Of a DNA stretch of 43,675 nucleotides, positions 24,750 through 32,812 are shown one piece after another. The stretch comes from Ruminococcaceae bacterium P7. GTDB taxonomy: Bacteria > Bacillota > Clostridia > Oscillospirales > Acutalibacteraceae. Position numbers and translations under genes: made by a program. Numbering within the stretch: position 1 is the first letter of the stretch; each line of letters opens with the position of its first letter. The notes beneath the pieces were generated by a model that saw only the letters and a list, made by a program, of their open reading frames with translations, was not told the origin of the DNA and ran no database searches. The stretch is taken from the NCBI GenBank assembly GCA_900100595.1, contig FMUA01000013.1:58386-102060 (forward strand). The letters are read 5' to 3'.

Positions 24750-25370
24750 TTGAAAAAGCCTGATAAAAGAGAAACCATTAATCTGTTTTTTTCCGCGTTC
24801 CTGATTCTCGCGTTCATCGTCTGCGCGCACTTCTTCACGCAGTTCACCGCGAATCTTGACGCGACCTTCGCAACCGTCGTCAACATGCTGATCTATGTTG
24901 TGTTTGGTCTGCTGGTGTTCTACGCGACGAGAGTCGGCGACGGCAAGCCCGTCAAGCGCTTCTCCGTCGTCACCCTGCTCGTGATGGTGCTTCCCGCGCT
25001 CTACATCCTGATCGCGTCCGTCGCGAAGTTCATGCCGCTCAACAACATCTTTGCGGGCACCGCGGGCAGCGTGAGCGTCATCACCGCCTTAGCAGCCGTC
25101 GCGCTCGGCTACGGCATTCCCTACACCTTTGTCAGCGGCTTTGAGACCGCTCCCGAGGATGCGGAGGAAGCTCCCGAGGTGCTCGAGGGCGGCGTAGAAG
25201 CCGATGTTCTCGACGCTGCCGAGGAAAAGACCGAGGAAGCTGCCGACGAGGTCAGGGAGACCGCTGAGGAAACAGCTGAGGAGGTCAAGGAGACCGCTGA
25301 GGAAGCTGCCGGGGAGGTCAAGGAAGCCGCTGAGGACGCCAAGGACGCCGCTGAGGAATCCGCGGAATAA
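24750..25370 (+). CDS. Membrane protein with an amphipathic Ala/Glu/Lys repeat tail
   Basis: 206 residues. Four predicted membrane helices occupy about residues 10-125. The C-terminal about 70 residues are acidic and built from repeats such as EETAEEVKE and EEAAGEVKE with an 11-residue spacing, resembling LEA or apolipoprotein-like amphipathic helices. The TTG start is supported by GGAGG 8 bases upstream and by the promoter position; an ATG 24 bases earlier is less likely. No named family recognised. It stands alone, with a terminator following. The tail could contact the membrane surface or form a coiled coil; this is inference. Confidence 0.75.
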   Translation: MKKPDKRETINLFFSAFLILAFIVCAHFFTQFTANLDATFATVVNMLIYVVFGLLVFYATRVGDGKPVKRFSVVTLLVMVLPALYILIASVAKFMPLNNIFAGTAGSVSVITALAAVALGYGIPYTFVSGFETAPEDAEEAPEVLEGGVEADVLDAAEEKTEEAADEVRETAEETAEEVKETAEEAAGEVKEAAEDAKDAAEESAE

Positions 25371-25393
25371 GCTTTGAAAATCATAAACCGAAT

Positions 25394-25418
25394 GGGGAGT
25401 CTCTCGACTCCCCGTTTT
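25394..25418 (+). terminator. Terminator before the Mrp-type gene
   Basis: Stem GGGGAGTC/GACTCCCC with a TCTC loop and GTTTTT. Confidence 0.9.
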
Positions 25419-25446
25419 TATCAAAATGAAATGAGGATGAAAAAAC

Positions 25447-26268
25447 ATGGGTTGTAATCACGATTGCGCCTCCTGCAGCCAGAGCTGCGGCGGCGAACAG
25501 GATTTACACGAGCCGCTGAACAATCAGAGCACCGTCAAACACGTCATCGGCGTGGTATCGGGCAAGGGCGGCGTCGGCAAGAGCATGGTGACCGCTCAGC
25601 TCGCGGTCGCGCTCAGCCGCGCAGGCAAGAAGGTCGCGATTCTGGACGCGGATATCACGGGACCGTCGATCCCGAAGTCCTTCGGCATCCACGAGAAGGC
25701 GATGGGCAGCGAGATGGGTATTTTCCCTGCCGTCACCGAGACGGGCATCGAGCTGATGTCCATTAACCTCCTGCTCAAAGAGGAGACCGACCCCGTCGTA
25801 TGGCGTTCCCCGATGATCGTCGGCACCGTCAAGCAGTTCTGGTCGGACGTCATCTGGGGCGACGTCGACTATATGCTCGTCGACATGCCTCCCGGAACGG
25901 GCGATATCCCTCTGACCGTATTCCAGAGCCTGCCGCTCGACGGCATCATCGTCGTCGCGTCGCCGCAGGAGCTTGTTTCGATGATCGTCGAGAAGGCGGT
26001 CAAGATGGCGGAGATGATGAAGATCCCCGTTCTCGGCTTAGTCGAGAACATGAGCTACTTTGTCTGCCCCGACTGCGGCAAGCGTCACAGCGTATTCGGC
26101 GACAGCAAGATCGACGAGACTGCCGCCCGTTACGGCACGCAGGTCATCGCAAAGCTGCCGATCGACCCCGAGCTTGCAGCCGCCGCCGATGAGGGCAAGG
26201 CGGAGAGCTACGCGGGCAATTACTTTGACGAAGCGGTCAGCTATCTCGAGAATACGCTCGGCAAATAA
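25447..26268 (+). CDS. Mrp/NBP35-type iron-sulfur carrier ATPase
   Basis: 273 residues. The deviant Walker A GKGGVGKS and the switch motifs (DADITGPSIPKSFG, LVDMPPGTGD) identify the Mrp/ApbC group of P-loop ATPases that carry 4Fe-4S clusters to apoproteins. The C-terminal CPDC (bridging cluster) is present. The N-terminus has four extra cysteines (CNHDCASCSQSC), as in NBP35-like members, that could hold a second cluster. The many iron-sulfur enzymes in the window (NrdG, RnfB, RnfC) are typical clients. It is monocistronic with flanking terminators. Confidence 0.92.
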   Translation: MGCNHDCASCSQSCGGEQDLHEPLNNQSTVKHVIGVVSGKGGVGKSMVTAQLAVALSRAGKKVAILDADITGPSIPKSFGIHEKAMGSEMGIFPAVTETGIELMSINLLLKEETDPVVWRSPMIVGTVKQFWSDVIWGDVDYMLVDMPPGTGDIPLTVFQSLPLDGIIVVASPQELVSMIVEKAVKMAEMMKIPVLGLVENMSYFVCPDCGKRHSVFGDSKIDETAARYGTQVIAKLPIDPELAAAADEGKAESYAGNYFDEAVSYLENTLGK

Positions 26269-26290
26269 GCAATTTTCATATTTTATACAA

Positions 26291-26327
26291 AACGGGAGTC
26301 GAAATTAGCAAAGACTCCCGTTATTTT
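26291..26327 (+). terminator. Terminator after the Mrp-type gene
   Basis: Stem AACGGGAGTC/GACTCCCGTT followed by ATTTTT. Confidence 0.85.
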
Positions 26328-26350
26328 TGCCCTCAAAACCGCTTGCTTGC

Positions 26351-26379
26351 TTGACATTTGGCGCGAACCTCTGTATAAT
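26351..26379 (+). promoter_or_regulatory. Consensus promoter of the peroxidase-ohrR operon
   Basis: TTGACA (26351-26356) and TATAAT (26374-26379) with a 17-bp spacer: a perfect sigma-A match. Such a strong promoter suggests control by a repressor, and OhrR is encoded in the operon. An imperfect IR (ATACTTC/GAGGTAT) lies in the leader. No classic OhrR box seen. Confidence 0.85.
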
Positions 26380-26474
26380 AGAAGTACCTAAAATTACCAA
26401 AATCTCCTAATTATCACCATACTTCCCCGGAATGTGAGGTATTATTTCAGAAACCAAAGAGAGGTTGATTCGCA

Positions 26475-26948
26475 ATGTCCATTTATGAATACAAGGTAAA
26501 AGACGCCAAGGGACGGAATGTCTCGATGGCGAACTATCGCGGCAAGGTGCTGCTGATCGTCAACACCGCGCCCAACTGCGGTCTCGCGCCCCAGTATGAG
26601 GCTTTGCAGGCGCTGTACGAGAAGTACCGCGATCAAGGGTTCGAGATCCTCGACTTTCCGTGCAACCAGTTCGGCAATCAGGCGGCAGGCAGCATGGATG
26701 AGATCAATATCTACTGTGACCGCGTCTATCACACCACCTTCCGCCGTTTCGGGAAGGTCGACGTCAACGGCGGCAACGCGATCGCGCTGTTCTGCTACCT
26801 CAAAAGCGAGCAGGGCTGCATGATCGGCAGCGATATCAAGTGGAATTTTACCAAGTTTCTTGTGGACAGGCAGGGCAAGGTCGTAGCGCGCTTCGAGCCG
26901 CTCACCAAGCCCGAAAATATTGAGGAAAATATCAAGGAGCTGTTGTAA
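26475..26948 (+). CDS. Glutathione peroxidase family (Cys-type, likely thioredoxin-dependent)
   Basis: 157 residues. The active site Cys35 lies in NTAPNCGL; Gln in FPCNQFGNQ and Trp in IKWNFTKFLVD complete the tetrad. The codon is TGC, so it is a cysteine enzyme, not a selenoprotein. Bacterial Cys-type members usually reduce hydroperoxides with thioredoxin. The start follows AGAGAGG. It is first in a three-gene operon ending with an OhrR-type peroxide sensor, suggesting organic peroxide defence. Confidence 0.93.
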   Translation: MSIYEYKVKDAKGRNVSMANYRGKVLLIVNTAPNCGLAPQYEALQALYEKYRDQGFEILDFPCNQFGNQAAGSMDEINIYCDRVYHTTFRRFGKVDVNGGNAIALFCYLKSEQGCMIGSDIKWNFTKFLVDRQGKVVARFEPLTKPENIEENIKELL

Positions 26949-27209
26949 GTGCGATATTCCTATACACCCAGGGGCGTCTGCCCGATGAATATCAGTTTTG
27001 AGCTGGACGGAGACACCGTCAGCAACATTCAGTTTACGGGAGGCTGCAACGGCAACCTCAAGGCGATCGCAAAGCTTGTGGACGGCTGGACTGTTGAACA
27101 AATTGAAGAAAAGCTGCGCGGCAACACCTGCGGCAGAAAGCCGACCTCGTGCGCCGACCAGCTCGCCATAGCGGTGAGAGCCGCGAAGGACGCGCAGGCG
27201 AAGGCGTGA
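26949..27209 (+). CDS. TSCPD domain protein (TIGR03905-like)
   Basis: 86 residues. TGGCNGNLKAIAKLVDG, then LRGNTCGRKPTSCADQLA with the TSC-P/A-D signature, identify the small TSCPD family, related to a C-terminal module of class II ribonucleotide reductases. The conserved Cys pair suggests metal or redox binding, but its function is unknown. The start is GTG, placed immediately after the peroxidase stop codon, with AAGGAG inside that gene's end. Its place between a peroxidase and a peroxide sensor suggests a redox role. Confidence 0.85.
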   Translation: MRYSYTPRGVCPMNISFELDGDTVSNIQFTGGCNGNLKAIAKLVDGWTVEQIEEKLRGNTCGRKPTSCADQLAIAVRAAKDAQAKA

Positions 27210-27218
27210 GGGAGTACG

Positions 27219-27659
27219 ATGATGGAACAAAACGGAGTCGACGCGCTCAAGCTCGAAAATCAGATGTGTTTCCCACTCTACGCCGCCGCCCGTGAGGTGA
27301 CGAAGCTCTACCGCCCGTATCTCGACGTGCTCAACCTGACCTATACGCAGTACATCACGATGATGGTGCTGTGGGAGTGCGGCGAGTGCAGCGTCAAGGC
27401 GCTCGGGGACAAGCTTTATCTCGACTCGGGCACGCTCACGCCCGTGCTCAAGAATATGGAGAGCAAGGGCTTTGTGCGCCGCGTCCGCTCGCGTGAGGAC
27501 GAGAGGATGCTGATCGTCACCCTGACCGACGAGGGCAGGGCGCTCAAGGAGCGCGCCAAGAGCGTTCCGGCGCAGGTAGGCAGCTGCATCCGTCTCACCC
27601 CCGAGGAGGCAAAGACGCTCTACCGGCTGCTGTATAAATTATTGGATACGATCGAATAA
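27219..27659 (+). CDS. ohrR: OhrR-type MarR-family peroxide sensor
   Basis: 146 residues. It aligns well with Bacillus OhrR: KLENQMCFPLYAAAREVTKL with the reactive Cys (Cys17 here, Cys15 in Bacillus), Tyr residues at the matching sites, and the winged helix LYLDSGTLTPVLKNMES with SREDERMLIVTL. OhrR represses organic peroxide resistance genes until its Cys is oxidised. Here the linked peroxidase replaces the usual ohr gene as probable target. RBS GGGAG precedes the ATG pair. A bidirectional terminator follows. Confidence 0.92.
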   Translation: MMEQNGVDALKLENQMCFPLYAAAREVTKLYRPYLDVLNLTYTQYITMMVLWECGECSVKALGDKLYLDSGTLTPVLKNMESKGFVRRVRSREDERMLIVTLTDEGRALKERAKSVPAQVGSCIRLTPEEAKTLYRLLYKLLDTIE

Positions 27660-27660
27660 A

Positions 27661-27687
27661 AAAAGACGTGCATGAGCACGTCTTTTT
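27661..27687. terminator. Bidirectional terminator between ohrR and rnfB
   Basis: AAAAGACGTGC/GCACGTCTTTTT stem with an ATGA loop; A and T runs on both sides serve both convergent operons. Confidence 0.9.
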
Positions 27688-27695
27688 GTTTCAAA

Positions 27696-28526
27696 CTATC
27701 CTTTCAGCCTGTGATAGCCCTGCAAATCCGCGATTAAAATACATCCTGTGGTGCAGCTTTTCGCGCAGGCGGCGAAGTCGGGGCAGTCGTGGCATTTCTC
27801 GTAGTCGATGACCGCGACGTTGTTCTCGACCTTGATCGCGCCGAGCGGACAGACCTTCTCGCACTTTTTGCAGCCGATGCAGCCTGCCGAGCAGACCTTG
27901 CGCGTAACGGCGCCCTTGTCTTTGCTGCTGCACGCGACGACGACTCTCTCGACGTCCGCGACGAGCGAGATCAGGTGGTTCGGGCACGCCTTGGCGCACA
28001 TGCCGCAGCCGACGCAGTCCTTTGGATTGATGCGGGCGACGCCGTTGTCGACGCAGACCGCGTCCTGCGGGCAGACCTTGGCGCAGTCGCCGAGACCGAG
28101 GCACCCGTAGGTGCAGCTGCCCTTGCCGCCGTACATCAGCTTGGCGGCGGTGCAGGATTCGATGCCCTCATACTGCACCTTGTCCTGCGTGTGGGCGCAG
28201 TCGCCCGAGCAGTGGACGACCGCAACCTGCTCCACCACGTCGGCGAACTCGACGCCGAGCACCTCGCTGAGCTGACGGGAAACGCCGTCCGCACCGGGGA
28301 TGCAGAGGTTGGTGGGCGTGTCGGGATTCTCGCAGAGCGCCTTGGCGTAGCCGTCGCAGCCCGCGAAGCCGCAGGCGCCGCAGTTCGCGCCGGGCAGGCA
28401 TTCCCTGACCTTGGGGAACCGTTCGTCCTCCTTGACCGCCATCACCTTTGACGCGATGACGAGGACGGCGGCGCAGATCACGCCGATGATGACAACGGGG
28501 ATGACCGCTGTAAGTATCGCTTCCAT
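27696..28526 (-). CDS. rnfB: Rnf complex subunit B (iron-sulfur protein)
   Basis: 276 residues. An N-terminal membrane helix is followed by the Fe4S4 domain GANCGACGFAGCDGYAKAL and a ferredoxin-like region with CTYGCLGLGDCAKVCP, CVGCGMCAKACP and CIGCKKCEKVCP, plus a C-terminal CHDCPDFAACAKSC extension. RnfB passes electrons from ferredoxin into the complex. The ATG at 28524-28526 is preferred over a GTG six bases upstream that directly touches the RBS AAGGAGG. It is last in rnfCDGEAB. Confidence 0.95.
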   Translation of the reverse strand: MEAILTAVIPVVIIGVICAAVLVIASKVMAVKEDERFPKVRECLPGANCGACGFAGCDGYAKALCENPDTPTNLCIPGADGVSRQLSEVLGVEFADVVEQVAVVHCSGDCAHTQDKVQYEGIESCTAAKLMYGGKGSCTYGCLGLGDCAKVCPQDAVCVDNGVARINPKDCVGCGMCAKACPNHLISLVADVERVVVACSSKDKGAVTRKVCSAGCIGCKKCEKVCPLGAIKVENNVAVIDYEKCHDCPDFAACAKSCTTGCILIADLQGYHRLKG

Positions 28527-28537
28527 ACGCACCCTCC

Positions 28538-29128
28538 TTACGCGAACAGGTTCTCGATCACGCCGCCGAAGCCGAGGAACGAGAGAGAGGTGATTGCCGC
28601 CGCGACGAGCGTCACGGGCAGTCCCTTGAAGCTCTCGGGAACATCCGCGCCCTCGATGACCGAGCGAACGCCCGAGAACATCACCATCGCGAGGAAGAAG
28701 CCGAGACCGCTGCCGAGCGAGTTGACCATCGCCTCGAGGAAGGTATAGCCCTCGTCGATGTTGAGGATGGTCACGCCGAGCACCGCGCAGTTGGTGGTGA
28801 TCAGCGGCAGATAGACGCCGAGCGACTTGTGCAGCGAGGGGATATAGCGCTTGAGCACGATCTCAACGAGCTGCACGAGCGCGGCGATCACGAGAATGAA
28901 TACGATCGTCTGCAAATAGCCCAGCCCGTTCGGGGTGAGCAGATACACTTGTATGGGGTAGGTCGCGGCGGTCGCCATGAGCATGACGAAGATGACCGCG
29001 AGGCTCATGCCCGTTGCGGAGTCGAGCTTCTTGGAAACGCCGAGGAACGGACAGATGCCCAAAAACCGCGAGAGCACGTAGTTGTTGATAAATACCGCCG
29101 AGAGCAGTATGATAATGAGCTTTGTCAT
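28538..29128 (-). CDS. rnfA: Rnf complex subunit A
   Basis: 196 residues, six membrane helices. Motifs FINNYVLSRFLGICPFLGVS and LPLITTNCAVLGV are conserved in RnfA, whose cysteines hold a shared membrane 2Fe-2S cluster with RnfE. It forms part of the ion-translocating path. Its ATG directly follows the rnfE stop codon (TAAATG). Confidence 0.96.
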   Translation of the reverse strand: MTKLIIILLSAVFINNYVLSRFLGICPFLGVSKKLDSATGMSLAVIFVMLMATAATYPIQVYLLTPNGLGYLQTIVFILVIAALVQLVEIVLKRYIPSLHKSLGVYLPLITTNCAVLGVTILNIDEGYTFLEAMVNSLGSGLGFFLAMVMFSGVRSVIEGADVPESFKGLPVTLVAAAITSLSFLGFGGVIENLFA

Positions 29129-29803
29129 TTACACCGCCTCCTTGTCGCCGCAGCTTGTCTTGCCGCAGATTTCCGCCGAGGGACAGCCGGCGCAGCCGAA
29201 GTCCTTCTTTTTGGGCTTGTTGGGGGCGAACTTGTTGACCGCGGCGATCAGCAGACCGAACACGAAGAAGCCGCCGGGCGCCATCGTGAGGATGGAGATA
29301 TGATTGTCGGCGAGGACGGGAATGGACAGACCGAAGAAGGTGCCGTTGCCGAATACCTCGCGGATCAGCGCCATCAGGCTCAGCGCAAGGGTGAAGCCCG
29401 CGCCCATACCGAGCGCGTCGACGGCGGAGTCGAATACCTTGTTTTTATTGGCGAACATTTCCGCTCTGCCGAGGATGATGCAGTTGACGACGATGAGCGG
29501 CAGATAGATGCCGAGCGACGCGTCGAGCGCGGGAGCGAACGCCTTGACGAGCATCTGCACCATCGTGACGAAGCCCGCGATCAAAACGATATAGCAGGGG
29601 ATGCGCACCTTGTCGGGAATGACCTTGCGCAGCGCGGAGATGACGATGTTCGAGCAGAGCAGGACAGCCGTCGCCGCGAGACCCATGCCGAGGGCGTTCG
29701 AGATGCTGGTGGAGGTGGCGAGCGTCGGGCAGGTGCCGAGAACGAGCACCAGCACGGGGTTTTCCTTGATGATGCCCTTGGAGAAGTTCTGCAAAGTGTT
29801 CAA
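29129..29803 (-). CDS. rnfE: Rnf complex subunit E with a Cys-rich tail
   Basis: 224 residues, six membrane helices, homologous to RnfA. NPVLVLVLGTCPTLATSTS and LPLIVVNCIILGRAE carry the conserved cysteines. The C-terminal about 25 residues (FGCAGCPSAEICGKTSC) form a cytoplasmic tail with four cysteines after a Lys-rich stretch; this is not needed for the core fold and could hold metal. Located between rnfG and rnfA. Confidence 0.95.
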   Translation of the reverse strand: MNTLQNFSKGIIKENPVLVLVLGTCPTLATSTSISNALGMGLAATAVLLCSNIVISALRKVIPDKVRIPCYIVLIAGFVTMVQMLVKAFAPALDASLGIYLPLIVVNCIILGRAEMFANKNKVFDSAVDALGMGAGFTLALSLMALIREVFGNGTFFGLSIPVLADNHISILTMAPGGFFVFGLLIAAVNKFAPNKPKKKDFGCAGCPSAEICGKTSCGDKEAV

Positions 29804-30322
29804 TTAAGTCGCCTCCTTTACCTGATCGTATGCGGCGAACGCATTGGCGATCGCCTTCTTGTAGGCGGTGGAGGAGATGGTCGCACCCGTGACGGTGTCG
29901 ACGTCCTCACATTCCGCCGCGTTCTTTCCCGCGTAGTTATCGCTGTAGCCGCTCGCGTTGTCCACGACCTTTGAGCCGATGCCGCTGGTCTCGGAGTGCG
30001 AGAGCGTCTTGATTTTGGTGAGCATGCCGTCGAGGATGCCGCAGATCAGGCGGATATCGCCGCCGTAGCCCTTTGTCGTGAGCATAATCACATAGCCGCC
30101 GTTGTCGGCGCGGTACATTTCCGTCACGCCGTCGGCTTCGATTTCGACCGGCTCAAAGTCCTTCGCGCCGGGCATGACCTCCAGCCTTGCCTCCTGAGCG
30201 GCTTGCTGTTCGGCAGCCGCGATGATCGGGGAGGTGACCGAGTTGATATAGGCGAGCAGCGCCGTGACGACAAGACAGATCGCCGCGAGCACCGCGATAG
30301 GCTTGATGATGTCCTTCATCAT
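29804..30322 (-). CDS. rnfG: Rnf complex subunit G (FMN-binding)
   Basis: 172 residues. One N-terminal membrane helix (IAVLAAICLVVTALLAYI) and an extracytoplasmic FMN domain with DTVTGATISSTAY, where the Thr of SGAT-like TGAT is the covalent FMN site. RBS GGAGG. Overlaps rnfD by ATGA, so translation is coupled. Confidence 0.95.
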   Translation of the reverse strand: MMKDIIKPIAVLAAICLVVTALLAYINSVTSPIIAAAEQQAAQEARLEVMPGAKDFEPVEIEADGVTEMYRADNGGYVIMLTTKGYGGDIRLICGILDGMLTKIKTLSHSETSGIGSKVVDNASGYSDNYAGKNAAECEDVDTVTGATISSTAYKKAIANAFAAYDQVKEAT

Positions 30323-31254
30323 TGCTCAACACCTCCGATCAAGGGCTTGGAGCGCGTCAGCTTCGCGATATAGGGGGTGAGGATGTTCATAATGAGAATC
30401 GAGTAGCTCACGCCCTCGGGATAGTTGCCCCAGAAGCGGATGAGAACGGTGATCAGACCGCAGCCGACGCCGAAGATGATCTTGCCCCATTTGGTGTTGG
30501 GGGTGCTTGCGTAGTCGGTCGCCATGAAGATCGCGCCGAGCATCAGACCGCCCGAAAGAATCTGCGCAAGGACGTCCTTGCCGCAGACGAGGGACATCAG
30601 CGCGACGGTGCCGATAAAGGCGACGGGCGCGTGCCATGTAATGACGCGGCGCACCAGCAGATAAACGCCGCCGAGAAGCAGCGCCAGCGCACAGGTCTCA
30701 CCGAGACAGCCGGCGTGGTTGCCGAGGAAGAGATCGAGATAAGAGGGAACGTCGCCGCCCTTGGACATCGCGACGAGCGGCGTCGCGGTCGAGAGCGCGT
30801 CGACGTCGGTGAAGAAGCCGACGGGGTTGACCCACTTGGTCATCTCACCCGAGAACGCGACGATCATGACGATACGGGCGGTGGCGGCAGGGTTGGCGAA
30901 GTTCTGACCGATGCCGCCGAAGAGCTGCTTGACGACGATGATCGCGGTCACGCTGCCGAGAGCCGCCTGCCAGAGCGGAATGGTGACGGGCAGGTTAAAC
31001 GCGAGAATCATGCCCGTGACGACCGCCGAGAGGTCATAGATGGTGACGTCGCGCTTGCAGAGCTTTTCAAAAAGGAACTCCGAGAGGACGCAGGTGCCGG
31101 CGCAGACCGCGACAACGAGCAGGGCGCGCCATCCGAAAAGAATAGCGGAGGCGATTTCGGCAGGTACGAGCGCGATAATGACGTCGAGCATGATTTTTTG
31201 CGTGTCGCGCGGCGTGTGGAAGTGCGGCGACACGGCGGATATGAGCTTGTTCAT
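30319..31254 (-). CDS. rnfD: Rnf complex subunit D
   Basis: 311 residues, about nine membrane helices. SPHFHTPRDTQKIMLDVIIA at the start and DVDALSTATPL with the flavinylated Thr are typical. GQNFANPAATARIV is another conserved block. The start ATG overlaps the rnfC stop (TGATG), which rules out the longer frame to 31365. It is part of the ion-pumping membrane core. Confidence 0.96.
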   Translation of the reverse strand: MNKLISAVSPHFHTPRDTQKIMLDVIIALVPAEIASAILFGWRALLVVAVCAGTCVLSEFLFEKLCKRDVTIYDLSAVVTGMILAFNLPVTIPLWQAALGSVTAIIVVKQLFGGIGQNFANPAATARIVMIVAFSGEMTKWVNPVGFFTDVDALSTATPLVAMSKGGDVPSYLDLFLGNHAGCLGETCALALLLGGVYLLVRRVITWHAPVAFIGTVALMSLVCGKDVLAQILSGGLMLGAIFMATDYASTPNTKWGKIIFGVGCGLITVLIRFWGNYPEGVSYSILIMNILTPYIAKLTRSKPLIGGVEQ

Positions 31255-32564
31255 CACTTGCCCTCCTTTTTGCTGTTCTGATAATTGCGCAGCACCGCCT
31301 TGGCGAGCTTGTTCGTCTGCACGAGCGGACGGTGCGCCGGACAGATGTAGGAGCAGCAGCCGCACTCCATGCAGAGATCGACGCAGAGCTTTTCCAGCTC
31401 CTCCGCGTTTGCAAGCTTATAGGCGCGCGCGATCTCACGCGGGTCGAGCCGCAGCGGACAGTGGTTGATGCACGCGCCGCAGCTGATGCAGGGCGTGGTG
31501 CGCGGAGGCTTGGCTTCCTTCGCGTCCATCGCGATGATCGCGTTGGTGTTTTTGAGGATCGGGCTGTCGAGCGACGGCACCGCAATGCCCATCATGGGGC
31601 CGCCGTAGAGCACCTTCGCGGGGTCGGTTTTGAGACCGCCTGCCATTTCTAGCACGTCGGCGATCGTCGTGCCGATCGGGACGACGAGGTTTTTCGGCTC
31701 TCTGACCGCGCCGCCGTCGACGGTGATGCATTTCTCGACGAGCGGCTTGCCCGTCTCGAGGTACTCCGCGATGAACGCGAGCGTCGTGACGTTGATGACG
31801 ATGACGCCGACGTCCAGCGGCAGGCCGCCCTTGGGAATGATCTTCTTTGTGGTGTTGTAGACGAGCACCTTTTCACCGCCCTGCGGGTACATCGCGGGCA
31901 GGACGTGAACCGTCACGCCGTCGGTCTGAGAAGCGAGCCGCTTCATGTTGGCGATCGCTTCGGGCTTGTTGTTCTCGATGCCGATGATAAATTTCTTGAT
32001 GCCGAGGTACTTCTTGAGCGCTTCGACGCCCTTGAACACCGACTCGCCCCTGTCGAGCATCGTGCGCGTGTCCGAGGTGATGTACGGCTCGCACTCCGCG
32101 GCGTTGATGACGACCTCCTGAAAGACCGAGAGGTCCTTCGTGACGAACTTGACGAAGGTCGGGAAGCCCGCGCCGCCGAGTCCGACGGATCCGCTGTTCT
32201 TCACCGCGTCGATGAACGTATCGAGGTCGTGCACCTCGGGCGGCTGAATGCTCTCGTCGGGCGTTTGAAGCCCGTCCGACTCGATCACGACGGCGGCGAC
32301 CTTGGAGCCGTTCATAATGGTGATCTCGTCGATTTTCTGCACCTTGCCCGACACGCTCGCGTGTACAGGCGAGGAAATATACCCGTCCGCTTCTCCGATC
32401 TTGGTGCCGACCCTGACCTCGTCGCCGCGCTTGACAAGCGCCTTGGCAGGTCTGCCGATGTGCATCGACATCGGAATCGTCACCGTCTTGGGCGGTTCGG
32501 GACGCACAGGCGGCAGTGAAGCCGTGTTTTTCCTGTGCGGCACGTGAATACCGTGTAATTTCAT
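31254..32564 (-). CDS. rnfC: Rnf complex subunit C (NADH- and cluster-binding)
   Basis: 436 residues. GLGGAGFPTFVKF and related blocks form the NADH/FMN-binding fold related to NuoF. Two ferredoxin motifs, CISCGACINHCP and CMECGCCSYICP, hold 4Fe-4S clusters. RnfC is the soluble end that exchanges electrons with NAD. It is first in the operon, with an extended -10 promoter upstream. The complex couples ferredoxin oxidation by NAD to sodium or proton export, a main energy source in fermenting Clostridia. Confidence 0.96.
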   Translation of the reverse strand: MKLHGIHVPHRKNTASLPPVRPEPPKTVTIPMSMHIGRPAKALVKRGDEVRVGTKIGEADGYISSPVHASVSGKVQKIDEITIMNGSKVAAVVIESDGLQTPDESIQPPEVHDLDTFIDAVKNSGSVGLGGAGFPTFVKFVTKDLSVFQEVVINAAECEPYITSDTRTMLDRGESVFKGVEALKKYLGIKKFIIGIENNKPEAIANMKRLASQTDGVTVHVLPAMYPQGGEKVLVYNTTKKIIPKGGLPLDVGVIVINVTTLAFIAEYLETGKPLVEKCITVDGGAVREPKNLVVPIGTTIADVLEMAGGLKTDPAKVLYGGPMMGIAVPSLDSPILKNTNAIIAMDAKEAKPPRTTPCISCGACINHCPLRLDPREIARAYKLANAEELEKLCVDLCMECGCCSYICPAHRPLVQTNKLAKAVLRNYQNSKKEGK

Positions 32565-32599
32565 AATTGACCCCCATTCGTAAAATGGTATACCAATAT

Positions 32600-32608
32600 A
32601 TTATAACA
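32600..32608 (-). promoter_or_regulatory. Extended -10 of the rnf operon
   Basis: Minus strand TGTTATAAT; no good -35 hexamer at normal spacing. Confidence 0.5.
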
Positions 32609-32708
32609 TATCGTCCCGATTTTTTGTATATGTCATTTTTCACTATAAGCGGAATGTATTTATATGCAAGGTGACGGATATTGCCATTTTGCGGAAATTT
32701 GAGCCGTG

Positions 32709-32768
32709 TCCGCGTCAGCGGTTCCCTCATACTATATATAAGGGAAAACGTGAACCGCTGAACGCGGA
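32709..32768 (+). other. Long imperfect hairpin in the rnfC-NlpC intergenic region
   Basis: TCCGCGT plus AGCGGTTC at 32709-32724 pair with GAACCGCT and ACGCGGA at 32752-32768, with an inner TTCCCT/AGGGAA and an AT-rich loop. It may be an RNA structure or operator. The 477-bp gap also holds the rnf promoter, the boxes and the promoter listed next. Confidence 0.5.
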
Positions 32769-32812
32769 TTCCGTTCCCGAAATCCGTCTGTCACGGTCAA
32801 ATAACCGCGAAA

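Noticed and set aside
26475..26948. Selenoprotein glutathione peroxidase
   Set aside because: The active-site codon is TGC (Cys), with no in-frame TGA.
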